Shown here: in pieces, positions 24,700 through 37,900 of the stretch
Position numbering within the stretch: position 1 is the stretch's first letter
Layout: each line of letters begins with the position of its first letter
Origin: Himantopus leucocephalus
Lineage: Eukaryota; Chordata; Aves; Charadriiformes; Recurvirostridae
Length of the DNA: 64,000 nt
Direction: 5' to 3'
Assembly: GCA_003993805.1 (NCBI GenBank)
Contig: RSEF01000003.1
Span: 106,632,300-106,696,299, forward strand
The notes under the pieces: model-generated
Database searches by the model: none
The model's input: the letters and a program-made list of their open reading frames with translations, nothing else
What the model was told of the DNA's origin: nothing
Position numbers and translations under genes: made by a program

Positions 24700-25140
24700 T
24701 GAAAGGCAATGAGGATGATAGAGATGGAGAATGTTTTCCATATGTAGGGAGACTAAATTGAATGCACCTCTTCATCTTGGAAAGGACAACTTAGAGGAAT
24801 ATGACATTTGGATAAATTTATGAATCCTGTGGAGAACAGGGAAGGCTTGTTGGATTTCTTGCAGTACAGGAACTCAGGAGGACACATACACAATAAAGTT
24901 ATCAGGTAGAGAGTTTAAAATAAACAGAAGGAAATACTTTTCCGTATTGTTGCATAACTGCACTGTGAGGTCATTTCCATGAGATGCTGTGGATGCCAAA
25001 AATATAAACGGATTTAAACAGGGTTTAGAGACATTCATGGGAATACATCCATAAGTAACCCAGATGCAATGTCTGGCTCAGGAAATATTTAAACTGATTG
25101 CTGCTGAAGCTGAGAGGATAGACAAAGAGTCAGACACTTT
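24700..25140 (+). mobile_element. Ancient CR1/L3-like LINE 3' end relic
   Basis: The plus strand keeps, in order, a 'ggactaaattga'-like word (RGDMIE region), 'ggaactcaggaggacac' (NTRxxGHP region), 'gagtttaaaataaacagaag' (GRFKTNKRK), 'gaaatacttttccg' (KYFFT), 'tgaggtcatttcc' and 'gatgctgtggatgccaaaa' (DVVMAKS). It then has 'ggatttaaacagggtttag' (GFKRGLD) and 'acattcatgg' (KFMED). This is the C-terminal end of ORF2 in the old amniote CR1/L3 group, not the young avian CR1 type at 6496 or 60529. All frames are broken. The 3' boundary is vague. Confidence 0.65.
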
Positions 25141-27239
25141 ATACATGTCTTGTTTTTTCCACCTTTTCCTGTATATTCGCTATTAGCCAGAGACTCTCAA
25201 ATTCATCCCACCATAGAAGAGGGAAGGGTCATGACTAGGAAATATGAACGATACTGTCTTGTAACTGGAGATATTTTGAGATGGACTTTGAATGTTTACA
25301 GGATCTATAGAAAATACAATATGCACACAGAACAGAACTTTGAAGTTAAGTGACTTCTTTTCCCTTTTGTCTAGTTCAATAAGAAAGCTGATTTTTGCCC
25401 AGATCTGCTTCATAACTTTTCCTTAGCATTGCCACGGGATCAGTCTTGCTCCCCTCCACAGCCTGATGGCCAAGATGCTTGGGGTCCCTGAAGGTACGGG
25501 CACAGTGAAGCTCAGTGTCCTCCAGTGGGTGCAGCTGCAAGACAGTTCCAGTATCCTAAGAAAGGGAATGTAAGCAAAGGCCTTTTGAAGAGAACACTAT
25601 TTCATGAAAAGAAGGAATGGGATCAATTACTCCTGACATAGAAACTTATGCGACTAGTCCAAGCACTCAGACTACCTACAGCGAATCATCATTTTGGCTC
25701 CTTCTGTAGTTGATAACAAGACAGAAGTGTTAAGGATAGACAGAGTGGTTTAATTCTCTTTCTTTCTCCAGTGATTATAGAGGATTCACAAATAATAAGT
25801 TTACAACTAATTCACAACTTTTTATATAGCTAAAGTTAGGGTAAATGTGACCCATAAAGTCCAATCTCCCAAGTGAACTCCGTTGTCAATACAAGGCAAT
25901 TTTTGTCACTGAATTCTCTGACAAATCCCAGAGCTGAATCTTCCTAAACATTTTGATGTCTCATTTTGTTTTGTCCTAAATATGATTTTCTTTTTGAAGC
26001 AAATTGTCCTTTAGCCAAAGATAGTAGATTTCCAGCCCTAAAAAGCCTTTTATTTATTCATGAACTAGATATAAAATAAACAGTAACAATTTAATTCCTG
26101 TGCACTTATTACTTTTTCAGGGTCTTTTTGTGTACACACCATCATCGTCCTAATAGCCGCTTGGTCAGTGTGCCGCATCCCTGCATTTGCATATAAGCTG
26201 AGGCTGACAATAAAGTTTCCAGTTAGTGCCAAGTGAGTTGGTGTTCCTGTAATGTTAAACACTTCTCCAGTGGTCTGAGACCACGCATCTCATTTCATGT
26301 GGGATATTGAACAATTAACATCTTTCAGTCACTTAAACACCAGCACTGAATATAAAGTGACAACTTAGAGTCTCACCATGAGCAAATCATGATCTACTCA
26401 ACCCCCCCTGTACATGCATTTTTAACATAACTGAATGTAATTATAACAGAGGACTTTGTATGAGAAGAAACTATTTAGTGTTCTACAGCATTCCTCAATT
26501 ACAAATCTGATACTGAGTGGGGTATTTCACTCTTATTTTCTCTATATATATAATATTAGGCAGCATTTAAAATGGGGATGCTAAGGCAATAAATTGGAAA
26601 GGCTACTGAAATTTGAAATGGCTACTGAAATTATTGTTTAGTATGAGAACAGATAACAGGTCAAACCTCAGTTTACACACTATTCAATATAGGAATTTAT
26701 CACATAAATTCATTCACCACAGGAAAGGTAATATATTCTCAGTGCTTTCAGTCTCTATGCGTATATTTTCTGTGCAATGGTGCTAGGACAAGCCTGAAAG
26801 GCTTTCCAGAAACCTGGAGGCAGTGTTGCAAAAATCTCAAGTAATGCCTATTGCCATTTTATGAACTCCAGAAGGTAAACAAGATTATATGTATCTGTGG
26901 AAAAGCTAGCCAGACTGATATCTCTATTTGCCTTTGAATAGTCTGTCCCCCTTTGCTACCTCACCACCTCCTCTGATTGCAGGACACTGCTGGAGTGCAG
27001 ACCACCGGCATTTTTACTTATCTCTTGATTTTGGTCTCCTGGCAAGAAAGGAAGCAGAAAGGGGAATGCTTATCCGTTGAGCATGTGATTCTTACAGGCT
27101 CAAATACAGCATATCCGGAAGAAATCTTGCTGTCTTCCACTGTTTCTGTATTTAATAGCTAATACACTTAGAGAATAATATATATTTGCATATTATATAA
27201 TTCTTTTATATAACTTTGTTGTCATTAGCTTTTAGAATA

Positions 27240-27370
27240 ATTATAATGGAGAAACAGAGGCACCTGTCTGGGATGTGACTTTCCCAAGGTCCCACAGTGG
27301 TCCTTTGCCTAAATTAAAGCTGGAATTCCTCCTCAGAAGCAGTTCTGTCTTCTCTCGACTCCTGACTTCT
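27240..27370 (-). repeat. MIR SINE fragment
   Basis: 'ggagaaacagaggcacc', 'gtgactttcccaaggtccca', 'cagtggt' and 'gctggaattcctcctcag' track the antisense MIR core ('gaaactgaggcac', 'tgacttgcccaaggtcac', 'gattcgaaccc'). It is the clearest of the MIR-like fragments in this window and predates birds. Confidence 0.6.
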
Positions 27371-28378
27371 TTCTTCTTGTCCTCAAACTATTGTTTCTTA
27401 TTCTAAGACACATATGTATAGCACGCTTATTTGTTTTTTATCTTTTGCATCCTGATTTAAGTTCTCTGTCTCACAAAGAAGGTGCTGGCAATTTCCGTCA
27501 TGTTATTTCAAAGGCAAAAAAATACTAGATTCTGTTTTCTTCGGTTGCTGGCTGAAGTCTCACAATCAAACATTGCTTCCTTTGGCTTTTGAAGAAAAAT
27601 TAAAAGAAGCTCTTGCCCTGCAGTTATTGGCAGCCGCTGCAGTGGTTAATTATCCATATTTCAGGCTCAGATTTACTGTACAGCTTAATCAGCATTTCTC
27701 TAGGCTTGTGTAATCTAGGAATGGTTTTATGAAGCGTGGCCAAAGTGTACATACAGGGTCACACAAACCCACGGTGGACGAATACACCATTTTAATGCCA
27801 CTATCACTGTTCTAAAGCTCTGAGGGGAAACAGAAATCTCCATTGTCTGCAGTGGAAAAGACACAGATTCTTTGCCATTTTAATTCAGCCTGGAATTGCA
27901 CCGAGGTGAGTCTGTACTGGCAAACAATCTGCCTCTCCTGTTTGCTCCTGAGGGGAGGTCTACGCTCTGATGGCATCCTTGTTGCATGATTGGTAGTTCA
28001 GTTCGGTTCTCTTTGGGGAGTGAACAAAATATTTACTCTGTGATGAAACCGGCATGTGATTTTGGTCTAGAGGCTGTTTCTGATGGGTAGTTCATACCAC
28101 CTGTGCATCAGGTTTGTTTGCTTACACGTTTTCACCCCTCCTGCAGCACATCAGTGTTCCTGCAGAACCACAGCATACCTGTGGCCACCCTCACAAGTTA
28201 CCTAGCCCCAGCCCAAGACATGCATGATGTTATCACAGTATATAAAACCCACTCTGGTTAATTATTACACAGCACTTGCATTACTGCAGGCATTTTGAAA
28301 TTAAATATAAGAAAACAAATTAGTAATTCTGTCTCAGGGCTATAGGTTTACTTTTCTGTTAGTAAACTAAATAACACA

Positions 28379-28433
28379 GGGATGAGTCCCAATATTGCAC
28401 CAACAATGAGGGGATGAGTCCAAGTTTTGCACC
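28379..28433 (+). repeat. Imperfect 22-bp direct repeat
   Basis: 'gggatgagtcc' followed by a 'ttgcacc' word occurs twice with a period of about 33 bases. The copies differ at a few positions. Confidence 0.75.
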
Positions 28434-29938
28434 TTGATCCTCTTGAGTGTTAAAGTAGTAGAACAATCCCCTACACAATTTTTGTTTAGACCATCTAGCA
28501 CTAATCCTAAACTACTCTTAAGCAAAGTTCAGGAATGCAGCCAGGCTCTGATCCTTGTATGTGGTCTGGGTGCTCTCACACTCTTTCACAGCAGAAAAGG
28601 TTTGAGAATAAAGAATGTAGCCAGCCTTCAGGGCCAGCAAATGGTCTTTGGGATGGTTTGGGCTGCTGGACTGTATCTAGAGGTGCAACGTGAGATGCAT
28701 AGAAGACCCTGGTCAAATGGCTGGTCTGATCCAGAGAGGCCATGTGGGCACAAGTCACCCTGAGCCACCAGGCATTGGGACCAGACATCACTGTGTGGAC
28801 CAAATGGCTTTAGCAGTGTAGATACAACCTAAGTTGTCCAAGGTGCTTAGGCATATCATTGGAACAGTCTGGATGAGATTTGCAAGGAAAAAACTTGGAC
28901 GTGCCCTGTGCATTATCGTGAATTAGGTGCCTCACATGCTTGCTCCGAGAACCGGCTTGGCAGTTCGTGCAGCCTCTGTTTATCCTGCCCGCACTTTGCA
29001 AGACTGAGACAGGTTCCAGCGGGAGCTGCTGACGCTGCTGACGCTGCCTGCGGCAGGGGCAAGTGAGGTCTGCAGGCAGCCTGAAAGGAGGGTGAGAAAG
29101 CTGTGAGACCTACTGCAGTGCTGATGTGGATAGCAATAGCTACAGCTGTGGGATTCATGCAGGTCTCACATGGTTGTGGGTCTGGAGAAAGAGACCCTCT
29201 CCCAGCCTCCCTGGGGAGTGTGAATAGCTCTATATCCCCAGACTAAGAGGCACGGGTTAACCTCCTGTGAAGGTAAAACCCCCACTGAACATATCTGACA
29301 CAAGGTAGGACTTGCTTGCATGGGGACTGCAGTCTTGAGGCAGCTTGCTTAAAGCATTTTATTTGTATGTGAAAAAATATCAACCCAAAGCTGTGGCAAT
29401 TGCAATTTGCATGTATATTTTTACCCATGCAAAGTTGGAAAGTACAGATCAGGTTGTTTACGTTTTTGTTTGGTATCAGAAACCTGACATCGTATACATC
29501 TGATGTCCCATAACAGCCCTTGAGGTACGTAATTATGGAGTGTGGGGATCAGATTTCCTTTTCAAAAAATGTCAAAGTTTTCATGTTTCCCACAGAATAG
29601 GAATTCATTTTTGTTAAATCACTAATATAGTTATGTGAAAATGTTGCGATTCATAATTTCAATTAATCTTATTTTGGCATATGAGGTAAGATACACAGAC
29701 TTTAATAATTAGTTATGATATGCATTTCACAATGAAAAAGAAACAGTATAAAAAGCTTTCAATTCATTTTTACTGAGAGGTACATATTGTTATTTGTTTT
29801 TCTGGTTCTGATAAAACAAGTTTGATAGTAAATAATTCTCTTGAATATTTTGCCCATTCTTATTACAAACAATGAATTTGAAATTAACTAGTAGGAATAT
29901 ATGGCATATAAAACATTAAAATGTTTACAGTGTTTCAA

Positions 29939-29960
29939 NTTTTTTTTTTTTTTTTTTTTT
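29939..29960 (+). repeat. Poly-T tract beginning with an ambiguous base
   Basis: A single N at 29939 is followed by 21 T. This mirrors the N at 18678 and is likely an unresolved homopolymer. Confidence 0.85.
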
Positions 29961-32900
29961 AGATTTGTGGAGAGGAACAATTTGATCAAGAATTGTGACG
30001 AGTTATCTGGAAGTGAAATGACTTGCCATAGAGTAGCACGTAACCACAGGACTGGAAGAAGGCAGGAGCAATGACAGTTACTTTCCTTCCTGCTTGTTTA
30101 ACTCAGAGCTCAACAGCAGGTACAGGATGCTCTGAGGTATTGCAAAAACTCATTAGTTCTCTATAAGGAAAGTTTGCCCTGGAGTTCACGGTTATTATCC
30201 TTGAAGATAACGATGTGAGTTGAAATCTTATGGAGCTTCGGTGCAGCATGTTTCTGCATTTACTGTGTCACCTCAGCTGAACCCTTTTGGCTCTGAGAGC
30301 CTTGCTGTAGCCAGTCAGCAAAATTACAGGTTATGGTGAACAAATGCTTCAAGTTCTTGGGTAATTTCTGGATTAATCAATGGAAATTTTTACAGCTCTA
30401 GTATTTTTCTGCTGAAAGGATAATTATTTTTCCTATTTTGCCTTGAAATGAACAAATGGATAACACAGACTCCAAGCCTGTAGTGTAAACACACATATTT
30501 CTATAGCTTCACATGCTCAAAACATTATTCAGTCACGAGTGCTGTCCACTGAATTCCCCAATCTCATACTAAACCTGCAATTACTGTTGGCACTGGACAC
30601 CAGGTAGTATGCTCTTTGCTTGCAGGTGCAATATGCTGAGCAGCATTCATAACGTTTTTCCCTGCACGAATCATTTATTTGCATGGTAATTCCCCCATTT
30701 TGTTCTGCTTACACATTTGTGCTAGAAATCTATGAAACCTGGGTGTATATGATGTAATTATGGACACAAGAGGCAGATGTATATGCAACGGACCAGATTT
30801 TGAGAGGCTCGTGCTTGGCTGTGAGAGCTGAATTGTTAAGTGGCCTCCATTTGATGCTGCTGGCTAGTGCTAAGTTCTTTATTCACCGTAAAGCAAAAGA
30901 AGCACAAGATAGAGCCGGCTTATCTCTCCTTTGACTAGTCCTGTAGGATGGAGCAGCTCACCGAGGAAATGGTCTTCCTGAGTGGCCTGTGATGCCCATC
31001 ACCGTTTCTTCTGGGGCAGCCCAGCTTCACTTTGTCTCATACACAAGGCTGACCGCAGTGAGACCTGTATGGCTCCTATCTAAGCAGCCATCTGCACTCC
31101 TCACAAGGCAACCAGGTTAAAAACACTCAGCCAAAACACTCCCACGTGACAGCCCACTTGTACCGTTACAAAGTTCAGAGCCAGACGGATATTTAAAATG
31201 TCTCTACAGGAATTTTACTGTCTAAATGCTTACAGCTTCCCTGCATGAGGGAAGAATCCAAATATGAAATTCAGACTCAAATGCCTCGTCACATTATAAA
31301 CCAACATTTTGCATATAAACCAACTTTTTCAACAGTTTAGCATCTTCGTATTTAGATCCTTTGCTACTCCCATTTTGCTATATGGATAACTCAAAAAAAG
31401 GGAATAGTTAGATGCTATTGTGTACCAGAGTAAAATCCAAATCTTAGATGATATGTTTCATCAAAATTCAAGACTTCTAAACCTCATTATAAAGTGAATC
31501 AAGGTCAACTGCATGGATACAATCTGCAACCTCCACTTCTAATTTAATTCCTAGCCTGAACAGGACTTGTCATTTTTCATTAGAAACTAGGCTAATTGTG
31601 TTCTTTTGCGTGTAATGGAAGAAGCCCAAATTTATGGCTTGAGACAGGAGCACAGCCTACAGTTTTGTGAGGGTAGTGTCAGGGGGAACATCCTGGGCTC
31701 AGTGGTAATTTCTGAGCTGTGTACTGGACTCTAAGGTGATCTGCAGGCCAGATCCCAGACTCTCGCCTCAGAATGTGCTTGCTGCTTGAATCCAATTTTT
31801 ATACTTCTGAATTATACAAAGGATAGTGCATCTTCAGGTAAAGTGCAATGTATTTAGCAAAGACCTATAGACAGTTAAATGGGATTGTTTGAAAGGTAGA
31901 GGACCTTACTTCAATATTCCCACTCCTGCAAGGACAGTTGACACGGGGCAAAGACAGAGCATTGCAACAGATTCTCTTCTCTGTTGGCAGATGAAGGCTG
32001 CCTCACCAAATCTTCCCATTTTGGCATGATGCAGTGAAAGGGGCTCTTCCTCTCACCTTTGTGCAGCAGGGCCCTATCTTCAACTGAGCATTCCCCTTTT
32101 CCGAGAGGGGCGTTTAGTAACAGCAGTAGATTGGGGCTGTGTCTCAGGAATGTGGGCAATAAATCAAGAGGACTGGAAGCACTGCCAGTTTAGGAAATTA
32201 GTAAGAGGAAGTATAAGCATCTAATTTAATTGGTTATAGCCTTTTTGTCACGGTAATACATAAATCTCACAGCAGGTCGTCGCTGGTGCTGAATTCACAG
32301 GCAAAGGACACAGTTGGGCAGAGTTTGAGGTTTGATCCAATTGCCTCCTACTAAGGAGAAAAATCCCAAAGTGAGGGAGCCTCAGTGAAGACTGAATGCC
32401 AGCTAGACCACATTTTGGCTGAATTATTAAAATGAGCTCTCTGATTGTTAGACAAAGGCTGTCACTGTGATGTTGCCATGCCACCTAAGGTTTTGAAGCA
32501 TACAGCCACTAACTACGCAGTGGCTTTTCTTTATAAACATGGTTTACAATTCTGTTTTTTCCACCCCTGTAATCTGCTTCTACCCAAAGTGCTGTCAAAA
32601 TGGAACTGGATTGCAGTAGTGGATCTTTGCAAGTACCAGTGTCTTGATCACTGACCTTATTTTGATTCTTGAGATTAGATTGCTGTTGAGGACAATCAGA
32701 AAAATGTGAAACCTTCAAGTTTCAGGCTTCTTTGGTGTCCATGTTTCATGGCTATGCAGTAAAACTGTTCTTCAGTGACCTGACAGATCCACAACTTTGT
32801 CCAAAGTTTCATGCCATAAGTTGACTAAAGGGCATGAAGCATGATGGCAAAAGCTACTATCCAAATCATCATATTTCCTGAGCATCCTCCAGCGCAGACT

Positions 32901-34865
32901 CTGCAATTATCCCTATATTGGGTAGTTTTCCTTCCTGAGAGCAAAAACTGAGATGGTGGTTGTAATTTAGATTTGGAGGCTGTTGGATAGTTGCAATGAA
33001 GGCCCTGATTTGATTCAGACTAACAATTTGACAGGTGTATGCTGTTTCTCATGTAATGACAAGAGCCACTAGTTAAAGTAGTCCATCAGTCTGAGCCAAT
33101 GAGGCAACTCAGTTGTGTGTTCAAAGTATGAAAGCAGAGTGGTATTGAACTCAACGGCTGGACTGGCAGCGGCCTCGTCCTGTTTATGCATCACTCTCTG
33201 ACCATAGGAAGCAGTGCTAATGATGGGCTGCAGACCTGATGACCTCCCTGGAAAGTAGAAAACTGCACTATGCATTTATCACCAACAAGGACAAAATTTT
33301 CTGTTCCATGACAGAGTTCTAACTTTGCGGCAAAACAAGATGACACATCAAATTCCTTTCAATAATGCAAAGCAGCCAAAACCTCAGCTCACTGGCTTCT
33401 CTAGATAAATGGAGAAAGTCCAGGATGGTGCATACATAGAATCTCGTCCATACTTTCCATCTTTGATGCCAATGATGCTGAGATAACCCCTTTTCCAGTT
33501 TCTGTTATTGTTACTGCCTCATTGGTCCATGCCTCGGTTACTTATTCAATTCCAGTAACCTCACCAGAACTTTGATTACTTTTACATGACTTGGCAGCAT
33601 ATATCATGTCTATACAAAACCTTCCCAGTCCTCATTGACAAACTGAGATGGGCCAGTACCACAGCAAGTGACAAGTGTAGGGATCATGTTTTACCAAGGA
33701 TTTTACATAGCAAAGGAAAAACCCAAAGCTGCTTAATTAAATAGTTTATGCTGAAAAATAATTTAAATGCAATAATATGAAATCAAATTAATTTTGAATG
33801 AATCTGCAGGCTCTTAACAGTTTCCATGTTACAGGAATCATGTAGAAAATATAATAGAAAAGATCATATTACTCTTTGTACTTTAGTCAAAATTCTGTAT
33901 AAAATCAAAACAAAAAGAGTTTATGTTTTGTGAAATTTGATGGCAATGGTATTCAGTAACTTATTAAAACACTAAGAGCAGCCATGCGGTTACAAATTAT
34001 AATATGCAACTAATTATGCACAAGTTTTGAAAATCAATATAAATTTTATGTACTGTGCTGGCAACACTCAAATTACACAATGGAGATTTTTCTTGTTTTG
34101 AACTACAAAAACCTCTTTTGAGTTGTGTGTGTTTTCATTTGCAAGTGGGAAGACAGGTGAAAAACATGAGGCAGAACCATAAAGAAAAAGTGTAATTCTG
34201 CATTTTCCTGTACGGAGTGAGGATCCTCAGAGCACACGCAAGGACTGAGACACTCCAAGTACCATATGCTGGGGTGGTGGCTTAGGAGGAGTCAGAGTGT
34301 GATCTTTAGCCAACCTCATTCTGACCTGGCTCTGTTAGCTCTTTAATTGAGGCATTATCTCAGGTTAACATAGGAATTAATAGCTAAATCCAAACGTTAT
34401 AGGACTGTCAAGGCTATAAGGGCAGCTATTGCTTCCCTCTCAGCTTCATCATGTATCCATAAAATATGGTTTGATAATCTGCTATTTCATTAAATAGCAT
34501 GCATCTACATCAGTAGTGGGGAAAGGATTGTGATCCAGCCCCTCACAGGGCCTACCTTATCTAGTTAATGACTACACAGGGTTTATTTTTATAATGAGCA
34601 CCTTTTTTTCATTGACTTCTTCTGTTTCACACTAATTCCAGTCCCATCAGAAATGGGAAAATAAGGGACATTTTTTTCAGCCATGGACTTTTCCCAGACA
34701 GCCTCAGAAAGCGAGAAAGAGCAGTCTCAGTAGCTGCCACATTAATTCTGGGTGCTTCTCGACCTTTCTAGCTGAGATGTTCTGCAGTCTGTATTTATTT
34801 AGAGACACTGTGTTCAAATAAAAATCCATGTATCCTTCTCCCTTGTTCTCCCCCCACCATTAAAG

Positions 34866-34944
34866 AATATAATATAATGTAATGTAATGTAATATAATAT
34901 AATATAATATAATTTAAAATAAAATAAAATAAAATAAACCAAAA
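34866..34944 (+). repeat. Pentanucleotide microsatellite, three unit types
   Basis: Units of AATAT, then AATGT, then AATAT again, then AAAAT follow in blocks, each 5 bases. On the minus strand this gives a spurious Tyr/Ile/Leu-rich frame at 34795-35007. Block structure shows point changes spread by slippage. Confidence 0.88.
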
Positions 34945-37900
34945 TAATACATCTTGTAGACGATCCAGGTCATGTATTTTGTGCTTAGGCACAAGGACAG
35001 CACCCATGGGACCAGTTCTGTATGAGATTGAACTCTTGCTGATTTCTATTTGACCATACGTTTCCTCATCACAAGGTGATGCCAGAATAGCTCAAGTACC
35101 TGCAGCTCTATGGGCATCATAATGATGCAGATGAATCTCTTTGCCTGTCGTCTCTTCTACCTGATCCGCCACTGCAGTGAGAACACAGCATTACAAAAGC
35201 TTCTATCATCTGCTGTATGTTTATTCTATTTTTTTCTTTTGTTGTTTATTCATGACAGTGACTCAGAAATTATGCATTATTCTAATTATCACAATTGTGT
35301 CCAAAAGAAGCATTTCTATTACCAGTACCTCGATTTCAGTATTTGGACCACAGGACACCGTTCAGCTGCAGCTGTTGAAATTGGCTGAATTTTTATAATA
35401 CCAACTGCTGAAGCTATAGTACAGCTATGTTAATCCTACCATTTATATTAGCACAAAAGTAATTGAATACTAAAGCTGCTCAATTTGCATTACAAAATCA
35501 TTTCAGTAAAATAATAGCAAGTATGAATCTTTATTCTTATGGCATCAAATAAAACTGGCCTTTTGTGCATAAGATTTATTTCAAAATAAAATTAACCATG
35601 AACAGTTCCACAGGGAATTCCTGCCCTTTTTTCACATGAGTTTTAAGCAGCTTTTTCTAAGGCAGGAATCAACATGGATAATATTACAATTCAGATGGGC
35701 AAAATAAACAAGTACAATTTCCTTTAATCACCTATGAATATGCATAAACAAAATATCTCCTCTGTGGTTTAGATATCAGAGGCTTATTGCTAGTGTAGGA
35801 AAGCTTTGAAAAAAAAACAAATTGAGGGAAAGTCAATCAGTTGAGAATAGTCAATCAAAAAACACATCCTTTATCCCAAGTAGATTAAGTGGCAAGGTGA
35901 TTTAGGTATCATGTAAGTATTTCATAAAGCCCACAAGATTTGTTGATTTTTTTCAGCGTCAGTTAAGACAGCATCCTGGATAACTGTTACAACAGTCCCA
36001 AACAAACAATGAAACCCAGAGAGTGGCATGTTTATTTTCAAATATTTATAGAGTGGCTTGGATAACTTTGGCAAAGGAAGGACAAATCCATCTTAGCGGG
36101 TATTAAACAGCAAATAAAACTGCACAGGAGACTCCTTGGTGTAAAGAGCTTAAAGACTAATTGCAGCCACTGTACAATGAGCAAAAGGAAAAAAGACACC
36201 TCAAACACGGTGGGATAAGAAAGGCCAACAATTATGCTTTCAAGGTCACATAGTTAGCAAATGTTAACAGCTGCATGACACCTCTACACATATTATTAAG
36301 GAGAGTCTGATTCTCCCTTGGACAGAGGTTTCCTTACTCTACCAGAGTAGCAAAGAAAGCTTATGTGAAATAACATGTAACTCCTGAATGGGCTAAGGGT
36401 CCATTTGCCCATCTGAGCAAATTACCATGTGAAGAATTTGCAGATCACCCGAGCTGCAGTATCTCTCTAACATGTGCTTGTCAAATACGTATTCATTCAA
36501 CTTAACTGTGGCCAAATGAGAAGGCTGAAATAAAGCCATGCTACGCCCCCATTTGCTAAGAAAATGCACAAATCCTGAAGTGGCTGCTCAGATGCCAAGA
36601 GGTAACTTGTAAAGAGAAAATAATAAGAGTCCATGTTGGAATCTTAAGATAATCTTGTAGGGAATGTACAGGAGAAGCAGCAATGTTAACAGTTTGGTGA
36701 AAAAGGATTATGAAGATATTCTGTGTGTAAGGGAGAAGGCTCCTCGATCCAAGGAAATTGGTGTTACTGGTGGAGCAGTGATGGCACACAGTAAAAGCTA
36801 AGGTGCTTAGGAGACCTGGATATGCTGAATATAATCATGGTAAGTTCTCACTTAGGACAAGGAGAAGTAATAAAGGAATTCCAAGAGCTTAATATTGGTT
36901 TCCATTGACTTCTTTGGGAGTTATGAAGTTATCAACAGCTACAGAGCCCAATATAAGTTATTGTCCAAAGAATCATAATAGAATGTTTTATACATTTTTG
37001 TACTAATATCAATTAACAACCAAGAATAAAAGAAAGAGGAATCAGGCTTACTGTTCACAAAAAGTTTGAGATCTTCAGATGAAGGGCACTGCAAAAGCCA
37101 CACATTTTGTAGTAAAAATAAGATAAGACTCAGTTTTATTCCTTCTCTCCTGTGTTACTACCTGTAGGATAAAATCAGAGACAAAATGCTAGTCTGTGCC
37201 CTCTTTGATTTTTACGTGCAACCCAACCCTGCTACCTCTTTTCAGCTGGAATTCACATATACGCTGAAGAATAATAATTTTGCTTGGCACGTGTGACATC
37301 GTCCAGCTATTTTTACAAGAACGCTGAACACAGCTGAATGTTTCAGTCTCATAATACACTTCTTGCTTGGTTACACGATACAGTTATTTCATACCCAGTG
37401 CTGTTAAAAGCAGTTAGGGTCACTAGCTTCCCATCTAATATTTCTGGCTCATGGAATTTTTCAAATTGACAAATAGGTTCAGTGTGGGTTCAACACAGTT
37501 TTTGAGCCCTGCTTTTTGCTGATACTTCTTAAAATACCAACTCCTTCTCCCTCGGCATTGCAGATTAGACGTAAACAGACACCATTCTTATTCATGTCAC
37601 TTGTGGTTATGATTGCCTTATGACTCCTGAACTGCTGGGAAAGTATACATTTTCCATAAACTTTTGCCTTCAGTATTTACCGGCTTGTCAATTTAACATT
37701 CATTCTTCTGATGACAAGATACATTGTGTATCATTGTATTCAGATTCTAGCTTGCATTTTTCTTCTAGTGGTTCAGAAAATGTATGTAAAAGGAAACTTA
37801 ACAGAACAGAAATGTATATATTTTCCCCTTTTTGTGAACTTTGATTTAATTTTTCTGCTTTTCTCCCCAGTATTAATATATGTCCCCATGCAAAACCTTC

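Noticed and set aside
29010..29080. GC-rich patch with CTGACG tandem, considered as CpG island or promoter
   Set aside because: Too short and with few CpGs. No TATA or other promoter context.
33069..33720. Minus-strand stretch with coding-like texture (68-codon frame at 33069-33275)
   Set aside because: I tried to read it as an old LINE or a processed pseudogene. No motif could be placed in order, and stops occur in all continuations.
34795..35007. 70-codon minus frame rich in Tyr, Ile, Leu
   Set aside because: It is the translation of the pentanucleotide microsatellite.
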